Below, piece after piece: positions 7,976-17,943 of a stretch of DNA of 64,000 nucleotides (position 1 is its first letter; each line of letters starts with the position of its first letter). The stretch lies in NCBI GenBank assembly GCA_019510125.1, contig JAEKKX010000015.1:40054-104053 (forward strand), written 5' to 3'. The notes beneath the pieces are model-generated. The model saw nothing but the letters and a program-made list of their open reading frames with translations. It was not told the origin of the DNA and did no database searches. This DNA is from Lysobacterales bacterium. Lineage in GTDB: Bacteria; Pseudomonadota; Gammaproteobacteria; Xanthomonadales; Xanthomonadaceae. A program made the translations under genes and the position numbers.

Positions 7976-10900
7976 TCAGGGAGGGCTGACCACGGTGAAC
8001 GTGATCGGCACAGCCACGGTCGGCGATACCGGATCGTTGCTGTTGACGCAGAGGTTGGCGCGGTACGTCGCCGCGGACAGCCCGCTCGCGTCGAGGATCA
8101 CCTGATGGGTGCGGGTCTCGGTCGGGAACAACGAGCCGGACGCCGGGAACGCGGTGCCCAGCCACGGCGCGCCGCAGCCCGCCCGTCCGCGGATCTCCAT
8201 CGACAGGCCGGCGAAGGCACTGTTCGATGTCCAGTTGCCGGTGCCGAGGGTGGTGACCGTGAGCGAGGCGAACGAGCCGTTGCCGGTCGTCGAGCCGAAA
8301 TGCGCCCAGCGGTTGGCGAACGTGCCGCGGGTGTTCGCCAACAACCAGTATTTGCCGGGCGGCAGGGTCACGTTCTGGCCAGCGGCGATGAGGTCCAGGC
8401 GGATGCTGCCGGAACCGACGGTGGTCACCCCGGTCGAGGTCGGCGTGGCGGTATAGGTCCACACCGCGGCGCCGGGGTTCGTCAGCGGGTTGCCGGCCGG
8501 CAGGCCGGCCGCGTCGGGATAGATGCTCCAGGTGATGTTCACCGCCGCCGTCGTGAGCGCCGCGCCGCTGACCGTGAAGCCGGTGGTCGCCAGCGACGTG
8601 ATCTGGGTCGCTTCGGTCACGTCGAAGTCGTCCGCGGCGAACTGCCCCTGGCTGCCGGCCGTCGCGGGGTCGGTGTAGACGGTGTTGCGGAAGCCCGAGC
8701 TGACGCCGGTGCTGGTGGCGGAGTACACGCCGATGGCGCCCTGGCCGCTGTTCGAGACCGTGTAGTCGAGCGCCGAACCGCCGCTGTTGCCGATGGTGAA
8801 CGAGGCGTTGGCGGTGCCGCCGGCCTGGGCGCTGCCGCTGCCAGGGCTGACGACGGTGGCGACCGGCGGCTGCACGGCGACGGCGACCGGGAGGTGCAGT
8901 TCGCCGGCGGGATCGGTCACGCCGCCGGAGTAGCGTGGCATCAGCCCGACGCGCCCGAAACGCCAGCTCCCGTCGGCGGGGATCAGCCACGAGAAGACCG
9001 TGAACTTGACCGAGCGGGTCGCGCCCGCCGGGACCACGAGCAGGGGCGTGCTCGGCGCGCCCGGCACGCCCTCGAGCGTCACCCGCCACACCGACGTGCT
9101 GGTGCCCGGATTGCGGAAGGTGCGGGTGAATTCGCAGACCGGGAAGCACGAGCCGTTGGCCAGGCTGGCGATGTTCAGCCGGGTCGGATCACCGCCGGTG
9201 GCCGGATCGGCGGCCTGGTAGTTGGCGGTGGTTTCGTCGAGCAACAGCCCGGCGCGGATCGCGCGATCCACGCGGATGCGGCCGGCGCCGCGCGCGAACG
9301 GGTCCGCGGGGGTGACGGTGTCTTCCAGCAGCACCGCTTCCTTGGAGGTCATCATCAGCGCCGACTTGACTTCGGACGGGGTCCAGGACGGCCGCGCCTG
9401 GCGGACCAGCAGTGCCGAACCGGCGTTGTGCGGCGAAGCCATCGAGGTACCGTCGTAGAGCGCCAGCGCGTTCTCGGAGCCGGTCAGGGTGGTGCCCGAG
9501 ACGGCGGCGAGGATGCTCACGCCAGGTGCGGTGACGTCGGGCTTGAGCAGGTTGTAGCCGACGACCGGGCCGCGCGAGCTGAACGCGCCCAGGGCGTCGG
9601 CCACGTTCGGCAGGCCGACCGCCGGGTACGAGATCTGCGCGGTCGCGGTGGTCGGATTGGCCTGCCCGAAATCGCGCAGCGCATCGCCGTCGGCCTGGGT
9701 CACGCCGAAGACCGGGATGGTGGTGCCCGGGACCGAAGGAATGATCCCGCCGGCCTGGTTGTTGGCGATCACCACCGCCACCGCACCCGCGGCCGCAGCG
9801 TTGTTGGTCTTGATCGAGAAACTGCAGGTGCCGCGGCGCACGACCGCGATGGCGCCGGCGAAGGTGTTGGCCGGGTAGGCCGCGCAGCCGTCGCTGGTGG
9901 TGCTGATGCCGGCGCTGATCCGCAGCGGCGTGGTGCCGGGGAGGGTCGCCGACAGTGGGGTGCCGCCGGTGCCTTCGTTCACGGTCAGCGGCTGCAGCGC
10001 GGCCGGGACCGGCGCCGGTCCGGTGACCTGCATCAGGATGGCGAAGGCGCCACGGCCATGCTGCGCCGCCGCGGTGCTGGACACCCAGGGCTCGACGTGG
10101 CCGAGGCTGAACGCCGCCGGGCCGCTGTTGCCGGCCGAGGCCGCGACATAGATGCCGGCATCGGTGGCAGAAAGGAAGGCCAGGGAGACCGATTCGGCCC
10201 ACGGCGAGGTGCCGCCGCCGATCGAGTAGTTGATCACGTCGACGATGCCGTCGGCGGTCGCCTGGTTGATCGCGGCCACCGCCGAGACGTTGGGGCACAG
10301 GCCCTGGCCGGTGCTGGTGTTCGTGTAGCACACGTCGTAGGCGATGATGTTCGCCCGCGGGGCCACGCCGGTGATCCGCAGCGGCGCGCCGCTGAAGATC
10401 ACGTCGCGGCGATTGCCGGCGGCGGTCGAGGCGGTGTGGGTGCCGTGGCCGTTGGTGTCGCCGAAGCCCGGCTCCTCGCGGATGTTCGCGGTGCCGCAGG
10501 TATTGCCCGGGGCGCCGCAGACGAAGTCGTAGCCGCCGATCAGCTTGGCGTTGCAGCGACCCTCGTCGACGCCGCCGGCGGCGCAGGTCCCCAGGTAGGT
10601 GCCGGCGCCCAGGGGATTGACGTGGACGTAGCCGTCGACCGGATCGGTGGCCGCGAACGACGGCGCGCCGAAGTTGATGCCCGAGTCGATGACGCCGATG
10701 ACCATGCCCTCGCCCTGCACGCCGGGCGCGCCGCCGGGCGTGCCCGCACTGCCTGCCCACGCGACGGGCGCGCCGATCAGGGTCGGGCCGACGTCGGTGT
10801 TCATCGCGTACTCGCGATAGGGTTCGACCAGGCGCACGCCGGCGATCTTGCCCACGCGGGCCGCCTCGTCGGGCGTCAGGTCGGTGACGATGCCGTTGAC

Positions 10901-11401
10901 CGCGTGCTGCATGCGGCGGCGCACGTCCAGCGAACGCCCGACCATGCCCGACATCTGGCGCTCCATCTGCTGCTGCCTGCGCTGCAGGTAGCCGACGTAT
11001 TCGAGGGAGGCCTGGCTCTTCACGTCGATCCGCGGGCGGCCGACCATGCCGGCCTTGGATTGCGGCGCCGTCAGGCCCGCGATCCCGCCGCGATAGGACG
11101 CCAGCGGCGCATCGGAGAACAGCACGAGGTAGGTGCCGCGCGCACTGCGCTGGGACGCCACCGGCGCCCGGGCCGCGGTGCGGATGTCGCCGGTGCCGGC
11201 GTTGAAGCGTTCCATGACCGGATAACGATTGGTCTGCACCATCGAAAAGGTGCGCTGCGACGCCTGGACGGCGGCGACGCGGGCGACTTCGGGCTCGGCG
11301 CGCTTGCGCTCGAGCAGCGCCTGCCGCCAGGAGGCGGCGCTGGCCAACATCGCGACCGCGCACAGCGCGACGGCGATCCCCCACTTTCTCGACTTCGGCA
11401 T
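7976..11401 (-). CDS. Large secreted S8 (subtilisin-family) serine protease with PA insert and C-terminal extension
   Basis: A 1141-residue protease. A signal/anchor segment (8-23) precedes a propeptide-like region (about 85-200). The catalytic triad is Asp239 (VIGVIDSGI), His319 (NGHGTHTAS) and Ser653 (GTSMASPH), with oxyanion Asn425 in ASAGNSGP. Between Asn and Ser sits a protease-associated (PA) insert, about 490-590. Residues ~780-1141 are beta-rich, Thr/Gly-rich Fn3/BACON-like modules ending in a six-Cys-poor repeat. It is probably exported and self-processed. It has a paralogue immediately upstream on the same strand that lacks most of the C-terminal extension. AGGGGAG lies just before the ATG. 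Confidence 0.93.
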   Translation of the reverse strand: MPKSRKWGIAVALCAVAMLASAASWRQALLERKRAEPEVARVAAVQASQRTFSMVQTNRYPVMERFNAGTGDIRTAARAPVASQRSARGTYLVLFSDAPLASYRGGIAGLTAPQSKAGMVGRPRIDVKSQASLEYVGYLQRRQQQMERQMSGMVGRSLDVRRRMQHAVNGIVTDLTPDEAARVGKIAGVRLVEPYREYAMNTDVGPTLIGAPVAWAGSAGTPGGAPGVQGEGMVIGVIDSGINFGAPSFAATDPVDGYVHVNPLGAGTYLGTCAAGGVDEGRCNAKLIGGYDFVCGAPGNTCGTANIREEPGFGDTNGHGTHTASTAAGNRRDVIFSGAPLRITGVAPRANIIAYDVCYTNTSTGQGLCPNVSAVAAINQATADGIVDVINYSIGGGTSPWAESVSLAFLSATDAGIYVAASAGNSGPAAFSLGHVEPWVSSTAAAQHGRGAFAILMQVTGPAPVPAALQPLTVNEGTGGTPLSATLPGTTPLRISAGISTTSDGCAAYPANTFAGAIAVVRRGTCSFSIKTNNAAAAGAVAVVIANNQAGGIIPSVPGTTIPVFGVTQADGDALRDFGQANPTTATAQISYPAVGLPNVADALGAFSSRGPVVGYNLLKPDVTAPGVSILAAVSGTTLTGSENALALYDGTSMASPHNAGSALLVRQARPSWTPSEVKSALMMTSKEAVLLEDTVTPADPFARGAGRIRVDRAIRAGLLLDETTANYQAADPATGGDPTRLNIASLANGSCFPVCEFTRTFRNPGTSTSVWRVTLEGVPGAPSTPLLVVPAGATRSVKFTVFSWLIPADGSWRFGRVGLMPRYSGGVTDPAGELHLPVAVAVQPPVATVVSPGSGSAQAGGTANASFTIGNSGGSALDYTVSNSGQGAIGVYSATSTGVSSGFRNTVYTDPATAGSQGQFAADDFDVTEATQITSLATTGFTVSGAALTTAAVNITWSIYPDAAGLPAGNPLTNPGAAVWTYTATPTSTGVTTVGSGSIRLDLIAAGQNVTLPPGKYWLLANTRGTFANRWAHFGSTTGNGSFASLTVTTLGTGNWTSNSAFAGLSMEIRGRAGCGAPWLGTAFPASGSLFPTETRTHQVILDASGLSAATYRANLCVNSNDPVSPTVAVPITFTVVSPP

Positions 11402-11552
11402 GATGGACTCCCCTACTTGATTTGTATTGCATGGACGATCGCTGACGATCGGTCGACGTTGTGCTGCAACGCACTTCGGCCTGTCAACCCGACCGACGAC
11501 CGACCGAGTCTAGGTGATATTGCGACGCAACACCCATTGTTCCCGCGTTCTC

Positions 11553-11577
11553 GCCCCGCGGACGCGGTCCGCGGGGC
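11553..11577 (-). terminator. Hairpin after the second S8 protease gene
   Basis: An 11-bp perfect inverted repeat (gccccgcggac / gtccgcggggc) with a 3-nt loop begins 19 bp beyond the minus-strand stop at 11596. It has no T-run. The rest of 11402-11595 is the leader region of the first S8 gene and shows no ORF of note. Confidence 0.5.
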
Positions 11578-11595
11578 CGGTTTCGATGCGCGCCG

Positions 11596-14238
11596 TCAGG
11601 GCCGGGCGCCCGGACGCCGCGGCCCGCCCGTGGCGGCGGCTTCGCCGGCGGACCACAGCGACACGCCCGGACGGAACGGCTGCGAGGCGAAGGCGGTCGT
11701 CCTGATCACGCCGATCGGCAGGTGCAGTTCGGACTGCGCGTCGACGCCGTTGACCGTGAAGCGCTCGCGCATGACCAGCTTGCCGAAGCGCCAGTTGCCG
11801 TCGGCGACCAGCGGGTTCGCGTCGATGGTGACCGTCAGCGACCGCGAGCTTCCCGCCGGCACCCACAGCAACGACGGCACGGTGCCGGCGAGCCCTTCCA
11901 GCGACACCGACCACAGCGCGCCGTAGGTGCGGGTGTTGCGGAAGGTGCGGGTGAAGCTGCAGGACGGCGGATTGCAGGTCGTGTCGGCCATGCTCGCCAG
12001 GTTCAGCCCCACCGTGCTGCCGCCGCTGTTGGGGTTCGCCGCCTGGAAATTGGCCTTGGTCTCGTTCAGCACCAGCCCGGCGGAGACCGCGCGGTCGACC
12101 CGGACCCGGCCCGAGCCGCGGGCGTTGGGATCGCCCAGGGTCACCCCGTCCTCGAGGTAGACCTGGTCGGTCGAGGTCATCATCAGCGCCGACTTCACCT
12201 CCATCGGCGTCCAGTCCGGGCGCACCTGGCGCACCAGCAGCGCCGCGCCGGCGTTGTGCGGCGACGCCATCGAGGTGCCGTCGTAGATGTCCACGGCCTG
12301 CTCGGACCCGGTGAGCGTGGTGCCCGACACCGCCGCGAGGATCGCGACGCCGGGCGCGGCGATGTCCGGCTTGAGCAATTCGTAGCCGCTGGGGCCGCGC
12401 GAGCTGAAGGCGGCCAGCACGTCCGGCGTGTTGGGCACGCCGACCGGCGGGTACGGCAACTGCGCGGTGGCGTTGGACGGATGGGCCTGGCCGAAATTGC
12501 GGACCGCGTCGCCGTCGGCCTGGGTCAGCGCGAACACCGGGATGGTGGCGCCCGGGACCGAGGGAATGACCACGCCGGTCTGGTTGTTGGCGATGACGAT
12601 CGCGATCGCGCCGGCGGTGGCGGCGTTGCCGGCCTTGACCGTGAAGTTGCAGGTGCCGCGCCGGACCACCGCGATCGCGCCGCTGAAGCTGTTCGCCGGG
12701 AAGGCCGCGCAGCCGTCGTTGGTGGTGTCGATGCCGGCGCTGATGCGCAGCGGCGTGCTGGCCGGGATCGTGCTGGAGAAGGCGACGCCGCCGGTGCCCT
12801 GGGTGGCGACGAGCGCGGTGACGCTCGCCGGGACCGGGGTCGGGCCGGTCGCCGAGAACAGCACGGAGAAGGCGCCGCGGCCGTGCTGGACGGCGGCGGT
12901 GGTGGAGACCCACGGCTCGTTGTGGTTGACGCTGCTCGCGGCGGGGCCGTCGTTGCCCGCCGCCGCGGCGACGAAGATGCCGGCGTCGGCGGCGTTGAGG
13001 AACGCCAGCGAGACCGTGTCGGACCACGGGCTGGTGCCGCCGCCGATCGAGAAGTTCAGCGCATCGACGACGCCGTTGGCGATCGCCTGGTTGACCGCCG
13101 CGGCCGAGGACGAACTCGGGCACAGGCCCTGTCCGGTCGAGGTGTCGGTGTAGCAGACGTCGTAGGCGATGATGTTGGCGTGCGGCGCGACGCCGGAGAT
13201 GCGCAGCGAGGCGCCCTGGTAGGTCACGTCGCGGCTGTTGCCCGCGGCCGTGGACGCGACGTGGCTGCCGTGGCCGTTGGTGTCGCCGAAGCCGGGCTCC
13301 TCGCGGACGTTGGCCTGGTTGCACTTGTTGCCCGGCGTGCCGCAGACGAAATCGTAGCCGCCGACCAGCTTGTCGTTGCAGCGGCCCTGGTCGACGCCGC
13401 CGGTCGCGCAGGTGCCGACGTAGACGCCGGCGCCGAACGGATCGACGTGGGTGTAGCCGTCGACCGGCCCGGTCGCCGAGAACGACGGCGAGCCGAAATT
13501 GATGCCCGAGTCGATGATGCCGACGACCATGCCCTCGCCGCGATGGTTGACGCCGCCGGCCGGCGCCTGCCCGGTCCACACCGGCACCGCGCCGATGAAG
13601 GTCGGGCCGACGTCGGTGGCCTGCTTCTCCTCGCGATCGGCCTCGACCAGCTTCACCCCCGGCATCCGCGCCACGCGCGCGGCCTGGGCCGGGGTCATGT
13701 CGACGATGATGCCGTTGAGCGCGTGCTGCATGCGCAGCCGCACCGGCAACGAGATGCCCAGCGACTGGCCGATGCGCTGTTCCATCGCGCGCTGGCGGCG
13801 CGCGAGGTAGTCGACGTAGGCGACCGCTTCGGCGCTCTTGACGTCCAGCCGCTGGCGGCCGCCGGGCGACAGCGCGCGCTTGGGCACCGGCAGGCCGGCG
13901 ATGCCGCCGCGGTACGACGCCAGCGGCTCGTCGGCGAACAGCACCGTGTAGGTGGCGCGCATGCCGGACTGGCCGGCCTTCGGCGCCACCGCGGGCGGCG
14001 CGCCCGGCAGATCGCCGATGTCGTGGGACCAGCGGCTGTCGTGGGCGACGCCGGCCGCGCCGAGCTGCCCGGAGACCGCCAGGGCCAGCGGCGAAGCCGC
14101 CGGCGTCCGCTGCACCGCCGGCGATGCCGGCCGCAGGCCGCGGAAATGGAAGGAAGAAGTCGCGGCCGCCGCCGCTGCGACCGTTGCGACCGCCGCAACG
14201 GAGATCCACGCACGCCCCTGGAATTTCGCTTTGCTCAT
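11596..14238 (-). CDS. Secreted S8 serine protease, paralogue of the adjacent gene
   Basis: An 880-residue subtilisin-family protease beginning MSKAKFQGRAW with an Ala-rich signal segment (12-27). The triad is Asp243 (VGIIDSGINFG), His323 (NGHGSHVAS) and Ser656 (GTSMASPH), and a PA insert lies at about 500-590. Alignment by eye with the next gene downstream is continuous from the propeptide (YRGGIAGL) through the catalytic core to the first beta domain (TFRNT), which shows an origin by tandem duplication. This copy ends about 260 residues earlier and lacks the last two beta modules. Both are expected to be extracellular, probably broad-specificity, proteases. A separate hairpin after the gene and a 194-bp gap suggest independent transcription. 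Confidence 0.93.
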   Translation of the reverse strand: MSKAKFQGRAWISVAAVATVAAAAAATSSFHFRGLRPASPAVQRTPAASPLALAVSGQLGAAGVAHDSRWSHDIGDLPGAPPAVAPKAGQSGMRATYTVLFADEPLASYRGGIAGLPVPKRALSPGGRQRLDVKSAEAVAYVDYLARRQRAMEQRIGQSLGISLPVRLRMQHALNGIIVDMTPAQAARVARMPGVKLVEADREEKQATDVGPTFIGAVPVWTGQAPAGGVNHRGEGMVVGIIDSGINFGSPSFSATGPVDGYTHVDPFGAGVYVGTCATGGVDQGRCNDKLVGGYDFVCGTPGNKCNQANVREEPGFGDTNGHGSHVASTAAGNSRDVTYQGASLRISGVAPHANIIAYDVCYTDTSTGQGLCPSSSSAAAVNQAIANGVVDALNFSIGGGTSPWSDTVSLAFLNAADAGIFVAAAAGNDGPAASSVNHNEPWVSTTAAVQHGRGAFSVLFSATGPTPVPASVTALVATQGTGGVAFSSTIPASTPLRISAGIDTTNDGCAAFPANSFSGAIAVVRRGTCNFTVKAGNAATAGAIAIVIANNQTGVVIPSVPGATIPVFALTQADGDAVRNFGQAHPSNATAQLPYPPVGVPNTPDVLAAFSSRGPSGYELLKPDIAAPGVAILAAVSGTTLTGSEQAVDIYDGTSMASPHNAGAALLVRQVRPDWTPMEVKSALMMTSTDQVYLEDGVTLGDPNARGSGRVRVDRAVSAGLVLNETKANFQAANPNSGGSTVGLNLASMADTTCNPPSCSFTRTFRNTRTYGALWSVSLEGLAGTVPSLLWVPAGSSRSLTVTIDANPLVADGNWRFGKLVMRERFTVNGVDAQSELHLPIGVIRTTAFASQPFRPGVSLWSAGEAAATGGPRRPGARP

Positions 14239-14403
14239 GTTGGCCCTCGACGCCGGTTCGATCGGTACGGCCCGTACGGCGCCCCCCGGCGCCGCTCCCG
14301 CGTCCGGGCGGGGGGCAGGCTCGCGGTCACGGGCGCATGGCGTCCCGTCGCGATCCCCGGAGTGTACGCGTTTGCATCCCGACGGGAACCCGAGGCGCCG
14401 GAT

Positions 14404-15087
14404 TCAGGCCGCGGACGCGGGGCGATGCGCCGGTTTCGCGGAGCGGAACGCGGTCCACGACAGCGCCGGCCAGGCGACGCCCATCGCCCAGCCCGCGATC
14501 ACGTCGCTGGGATGGTGCGCGCCGAGCAGGACCCGCGACACCCCGACCAGCAGCGCGAAGCCCCAGGCGATCGCGATCACCGGCCAGCGCCGACGCGAAG
14601 GCCAGGCCAGCAGCGCCAGCGTGGTCGCCAGCGCCGCGGTCGCCATCGCGTGGCCGCTGGGGAACGCGAAGCTCGCCGGCACCGCTCCGACCGGCCACTC
14701 GAGCACCGGCCGCGGCCGCGCGAAGGCCAGCTTCAGCGCCTTGTTCAACAGCAGGCCGCCGCCGAGCGCGACCACGGCGAACGCCGCGTCGCGCCGACGC
14801 CGCCGGGCCAGCAGCGCCAGCGCCAGCAGCGCATCGAACGGCAGCACCCCGCGGCCGTAGCCGGCATGCGCCAGCCACCGCGCCGCCGCCTCCAGCGACG
14901 GGGTGGCGTGGACGTGCAGCCAGCGCAGGCCGAGGTCGTCGAAACGGGCGGTCGCGCCGGTCGCCATCGCGATCGCGCAGGCCGCGAACGCCAGCAGCGC
15001 GGCGACCGCGATCCGCGCGACGCAGGCGACACGCGGGATCCGCGCGGCCCCGGGCGCATGCGCTTCGCCCCGCGCCGGCGGCGTCAT
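14404..15087 (-). CDS. PAP2-family membrane phosphatase
   Basis: A 227-residue inner-membrane protein with about five or six hydrophobic helices and the three-part acid phosphatase signature: K119-x6-RP (KLAFARPRP), PSGH at 143-146, and S184R...H191...D195 ([12 protein letters not shown]). Family members dephosphorylate lipid phosphates such as phosphatidate, PGP or undecaprenyl pyrophosphate on the periplasmic face. The ATG overlaps the ispG stop by 4 bp, so it is translationally coupled to an isoprenoid-pathway gene. That favours, but does not prove, a polyprenyl-pyrophosphate substrate. Confidence 0.88.
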   Translation of the reverse strand: MTPPARGEAHAPGAARIPRVACVARIAVAALLAFAACAIAMATGATARFDDLGLRWLHVHATPSLEAAARWLAHAGYGRGVLPFDALLALALLARRRRRDAAFAVVALGGGLLLNKALKLAFARPRPVLEWPVGAVPASFAFPSGHAMATAALATTLALLAWPSRRRWPVIAIAWGFALLVGVSRVLLGAHHPSDVIAGWAMGVAWPALSWTAFRSAKPAHRPASAA

Positions 15088-16361
15088 TCGCGCGACGGCA
15101 CGGCCCCGTAGTGGCGCTCGACGTAGTCGTCGATGATGCGCACGAAGTCCTGCGCGATGCCCTCGCCGCGCAGGGTCACGGTCTTCTCGCCGTCGATGAA
15201 CACCGGCGCCGCCGGCGCCTCGCCGGTGCCGGGCAGCGAGATGCCGATGTTGGCGTGGCGCGATTCGCCCGGACCGTTGACCACGCAGCCCATCACCGCG
15301 AGGGTGAGGTTCTCGGCGCCGGGCCGGGTGATCTTCCATTCCGGCATCTTCGCGCGGACGTGTTCCTGCACGGTCTGCGCCAGTTCCTGGAAGAACGTGC
15401 TGGTGGTGCGGCCGCAGCCCGGGCAGGCGGTGACCATCGGCGTGAACGCGCGCAGGCCGAGGGTCTGCAGCAGTTCCTGGGCGACGATCACCTCCTGGGT
15501 GCGCGACGCGCCGGGCTCGGGCGTCAGCGAAATCCGGATGGTGTCGCCGATGCCTTCCTGCAGCAGCACCGCGAGCGCCGCGCTGGAGGCGACGATGCCC
15601 TTGCTGCCGATGCCGGCCTCGGTCAGCCCCAGGTGCAGCGCGAAGTCCGAACGCCGGGCGAGGTCGCGGTACACGGCGACGAGTTCCTGCACGCCGCTGA
15701 CCTTGGCGCTGAGCACGATGCGCTCGCGCGGCAGGCCGAGCTCGACCGCGCGTTCGGCGGAATCGACCGCGGAGCGGATCAGCGCCTCGCGCAGCACCCG
15801 GCCGGCGTCCCAGGGTTCGGCGCGGGCGTGGTTCTCGTCCATGAGCTGCGCCGCCAACGCCTGGTCCAGCGAGCCCCAGTTGGCGCCGATCCGCACCGGC
15901 TTGCCGTAGCGGCACGCGAATTCGATCAGTTGCGCGAACTGGGTGTCCTTCTTCTTGCCGAAGCCGACGTTGCCCGGGTTGATGCGGTATTTCGCCAGCG
16001 CCTCGGCGCAGGCCGGCTCGGCGGCGAGCAACTGGTGTCCGTTGTAGTGGAAGTCGCCGATGATCGGCACCGACACGCCCATCATCGCCAGCCGGTCGAC
16101 GATCCGCGGCACCGCGGCGGCGGACTCGGGGTTGTTCACCGTCACCCGCACCAGTTCGGAACCGGCGCGCCACAGTTCGGCGACCTGCTTCGCGGTGGCG
16201 GCGACGTCGGCGGTGTCGGTGTTGGTCATCGACTGCACGACCACCGGCGCGGCGCCGCCGACGAGGACGCGGCCGATCGGGACCTGGCGGGTGGAACGGC
16301 GCGGCGCGGGGCCGTACGCGGGCGCCGCGTCGTCGCGGCAGGGCATGGACTGGTCGGACAT
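15084..16361 (-). CDS. ispG: 4-hydroxy-3-methylbut-2-en-1-yl diphosphate synthase (flavodoxin/ferredoxin)
   Basis: A 425-residue IspG/GcpE, which converts methylerythritol cyclodiphosphate to HMBPP in the MEP isoprenoid pathway using a 4Fe-4S cluster. Visible landmarks are [10 protein letters not shown] and GDFHYNGH in the TIM-barrel half, and the cluster ligands in [10 protein letters not shown] and [10 protein letters not shown] in the C-terminal half. The N-terminal ~25 residues ([14 protein letters not shown]) are a little longer than usual, so a slightly later start is possible. It is first in a unit with the PAP2 phosphatase. A paired REP element occupies the divergent region between it and xseA. 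Its pathway successor ispH is also in this window (40.2-41.2 kb). Confidence 0.97.
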   Translation of the reverse strand: MSDQSMPCRDDAAPAYGPAPRRSTRQVPIGRVLVGGAAPVVVQSMTNTDTADVAATAKQVAELWRAGSELVRVTVNNPESAAAVPRIVDRLAMMGVSVPIIGDFHYNGHQLLAAEPACAEALAKYRINPGNVGFGKKKDTQFAQLIEFACRYGKPVRIGANWGSLDQALAAQLMDENHARAEPWDAGRVLREALIRSAVDSAERAVELGLPRERIVLSAKVSGVQELVAVYRDLARRSDFALHLGLTEAGIGSKGIVASSAALAVLLQEGIGDTIRISLTPEPGASRTQEVIVAQELLQTLGLRAFTPMVTACPGCGRTTSTFFQELAQTVQEHVRAKMPEWKITRPGAENLTLAVMGCVVNGPGESRHANIGISLPGTGEAPAAPVFIDGEKTVTLRGEGIAQDFVRIIDDYVERHYGAVPSRE

Positions 16362-16397
16362 GGCGGGATTCTACCCGCCCGCCGCCGCCCCGGGCCC

Positions 16398-16491
16398 GGT
16401 AGAGCGGCCTTCAGGCCGCTGCGCTGGCGTCATTGCCCAGGAGCAGCGGCCTGGTGTTCAACAGCCGGATGGCGGGTCAGGCCGCTCTACC
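16398..16491. repeat. Paired GTAG REP element, copy A (ispG-xseA divergent gap)
   Basis: Left arm GGTAG + agcggcct-tc-aggccgct, right arm in inverted orientation ending ...aggccgctCTACC. The right hairpin holds a 24-nt loop instead of 2 nt, so this copy has an insertion or ancient mutation in its second hairpin. It is the same family as the elements at 41.7, 47.9 and 58.9 kb. Confidence 0.88.
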
Positions 16492-16587
16492 GCCGGGCGC
16501 CGTGCGTGGGCCGCACAGGGAGATCCCGTGACGCGCGGGCGACCGCCGTCTCGGCCGGCGCGACCCGGGTCCCGTATCCTGTGCCGG

Positions 16588-17937
16588 ATGTTCGACCCGC
16601 CCGCCCCCGCCGACCGCACGCCGTACACGCCCAGCCAGCTCAACGCCCTCGCCCGCAACCTGCTCGAGGACGCGTTCCCGCTGATCTGGGTCGAGGGCGA
16701 ACTGGGCAACCTGTCGCGCCCGGCGTCCGGCCACCTGTACTTCACGCTCAAGGACGAACGCGCCCAGGTCCGCTGCGCGCTGTTCAAGCCCAAGAGCCAG
16801 TGGCTGAAGTTCGTCCCGCGCGAGGGCCTGCGCGTGCTCGCGCGCGGCCGGCTGACGCTGTACGAGGCGCGCGGCGACTACCAGTTGATCCTCGACACCC
16901 TGGAGGAGGCCGGCGAAGGCGCGCTGCGGCGGGCGTTCGAGCAGTTGAAGGCGAAGCTCCAGGCCGAGGGCCTGTTCGACCAGGCGCGCAAGCGGCCGCT
17001 GCCGACGCACGTCCGCCGGCTCGGGGTGCTGACCTCGCCGTCCGGTGCGGCGGTGCGCGACGTGCTCAGCGTGCTGCGCCGGCGCTTCCCGCTGGTCGAG
17101 GTGGAAATCCTGCCGGTGCCGGTGCAGGGCGACGCCGCGGCGGCGCAGATCGTGCGCATGCTGCAGGCCGCCGGCCGCGCCGGCCGCCACGACGCGCTGC
17201 TGCTCACCCGCGGCGGCGGTTCGCTGGAAGACCTGTGGGCGTTCAACGACGAAGCGCTGGCGCGGGCGATCGCCGCCTCGCCGATCCCGGTGGTGTCGGC
17301 GGTGGGCCACGAGGTCGACGTCACCCTCGCCGATTTCGCCGCCGACCTGCGCGCGCCGACGCCGTCGGTGGCGGCCGAACTGCTGGTGCCCGATCGCGCC
17401 GACGTGGCGGCGCGGCTGCGCGCGCTCGCCCGCCGGCTGCGGGCGCTGCAGGCGCACCGCCTGCGCGAGGCCGCGCAGCGCGCCGATCGCGCCGCCCTGC
17501 GCCTGCAGGCGCTGCGGCCGCAGGCCCGGCTCGAAGCCCTGCGCCGACGCCAGGACGAGGCCCTGCGACGGCTGCATGCGACCTGGCGCGAGGACGACCT
17601 GCTGCGCCGCGCGCGGCTGCGCCACGCCGCCGCCGTGCTGCGCGCGGCGCGGCCGCAGCGGCGGCTGGCGCAGTTGCGCGAGCGACTGCACGCGCTGGCG
17701 CCGCGGCCGCAGGCGGCGACCGTGCGCCTGCTGCAGCGCCATGCCCTGCACCTGCAGGGGCTGGCGCGCTCGCTGGAAGCGGTCAGCCCGCTGGCGACGG
17801 TCGGCCGCGGCTACGCCATCCTGCTGCGCGAGGACGGCCGCGCGGTGCGCAGCGTCGCCGACGCGCGGCCCGGCGACCGGCTCGAAGCGCGGCTGCGCGA
17901 CGGCCGCCTGCACGTACGCGTCGAAGGCGAGGACTGA
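16588..17937 (+). CDS. xseA: Exodeoxyribonuclease VII large subunit
   Basis: A 449-residue XseA, the catalytic subunit of the ATP-independent bidirectional single-strand exonuclease with XseB. An N-terminal OB-fold (residues 8-105, [14 protein letters not shown]...[14 protein letters not shown] start) is followed by the nuclease core with [15 protein letters not shown] and [24 protein letters not shown]. An Arg/Leu-rich coiled coil (270-400) and the short C-terminal [11 protein letters not shown] segment complete it. ATG 16588 is chosen because the upstream extension lies in the REP-containing gap. The stop is only 6 bp from that of the convergent DUF1579 gene. xseB is not in the window. Confidence 0.95.
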   Translation: MFDPPAPADRTPYTPSQLNALARNLLEDAFPLIWVEGELGNLSRPASGHLYFTLKDERAQVRCALFKPKSQWLKFVPREGLRVLARGRLTLYEARGDYQLILDTLEEAGEGALRRAFEQLKAKLQAEGLFDQARKRPLPTHVRRLGVLTSPSGAAVRDVLSVLRRRFPLVEVEILPVPVQGDAAAAQIVRMLQAAGRAGRHDALLLTRGGGSLEDLWAFNDEALARAIAASPIPVVSAVGHEVDVTLADFAADLRAPTPSVAAELLVPDRADVAARLRALARRLRALQAHRLREAAQRADRAALRLQALRPQARLEALRRRQDEALRRLHATWREDDLLRRARLRHAAAVLRAARPQRRLAQLRERLHALAPRPQAATVRLLQRHALHLQGLARSLEAVSPLATVGRGYAILLREDGRAVRSVADARPGDRLEARLRDGRLHVRVEGED

Positions 17938-17943
17938 GCCGGC

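Noticed and set aside
11402..11520. TTGACA at 11487-11482 (minus) as the -35 box of the first S8 gene
   Set aside because: No acceptable -10 box lies 16-18 bp downstream (GCACAA at 17), so I could not support a promoter.
7838..11926. 1362-codon plus-strand open frame opposite the S8 protease
   Set aside because: It is a shadow of the high-GC protease gene: Arg/Gly/Ala-rich, no start signal and no domain. The minus-strand frame has the full subtilisin triad.
7976..14238. Tandem S8 genes as one frameshifted gene
   Set aside because: Each has its own signal segment, complete triad, ribosome-binding site and 3' hairpin; they are paralogues, not halves.
11722..15111. 1129-codon plus-strand frame across the second S8 and PAP2 genes
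   Set aside because: It runs antisense through three real genes with low-complexity translation, which is an effect of GC-rich codon structure.
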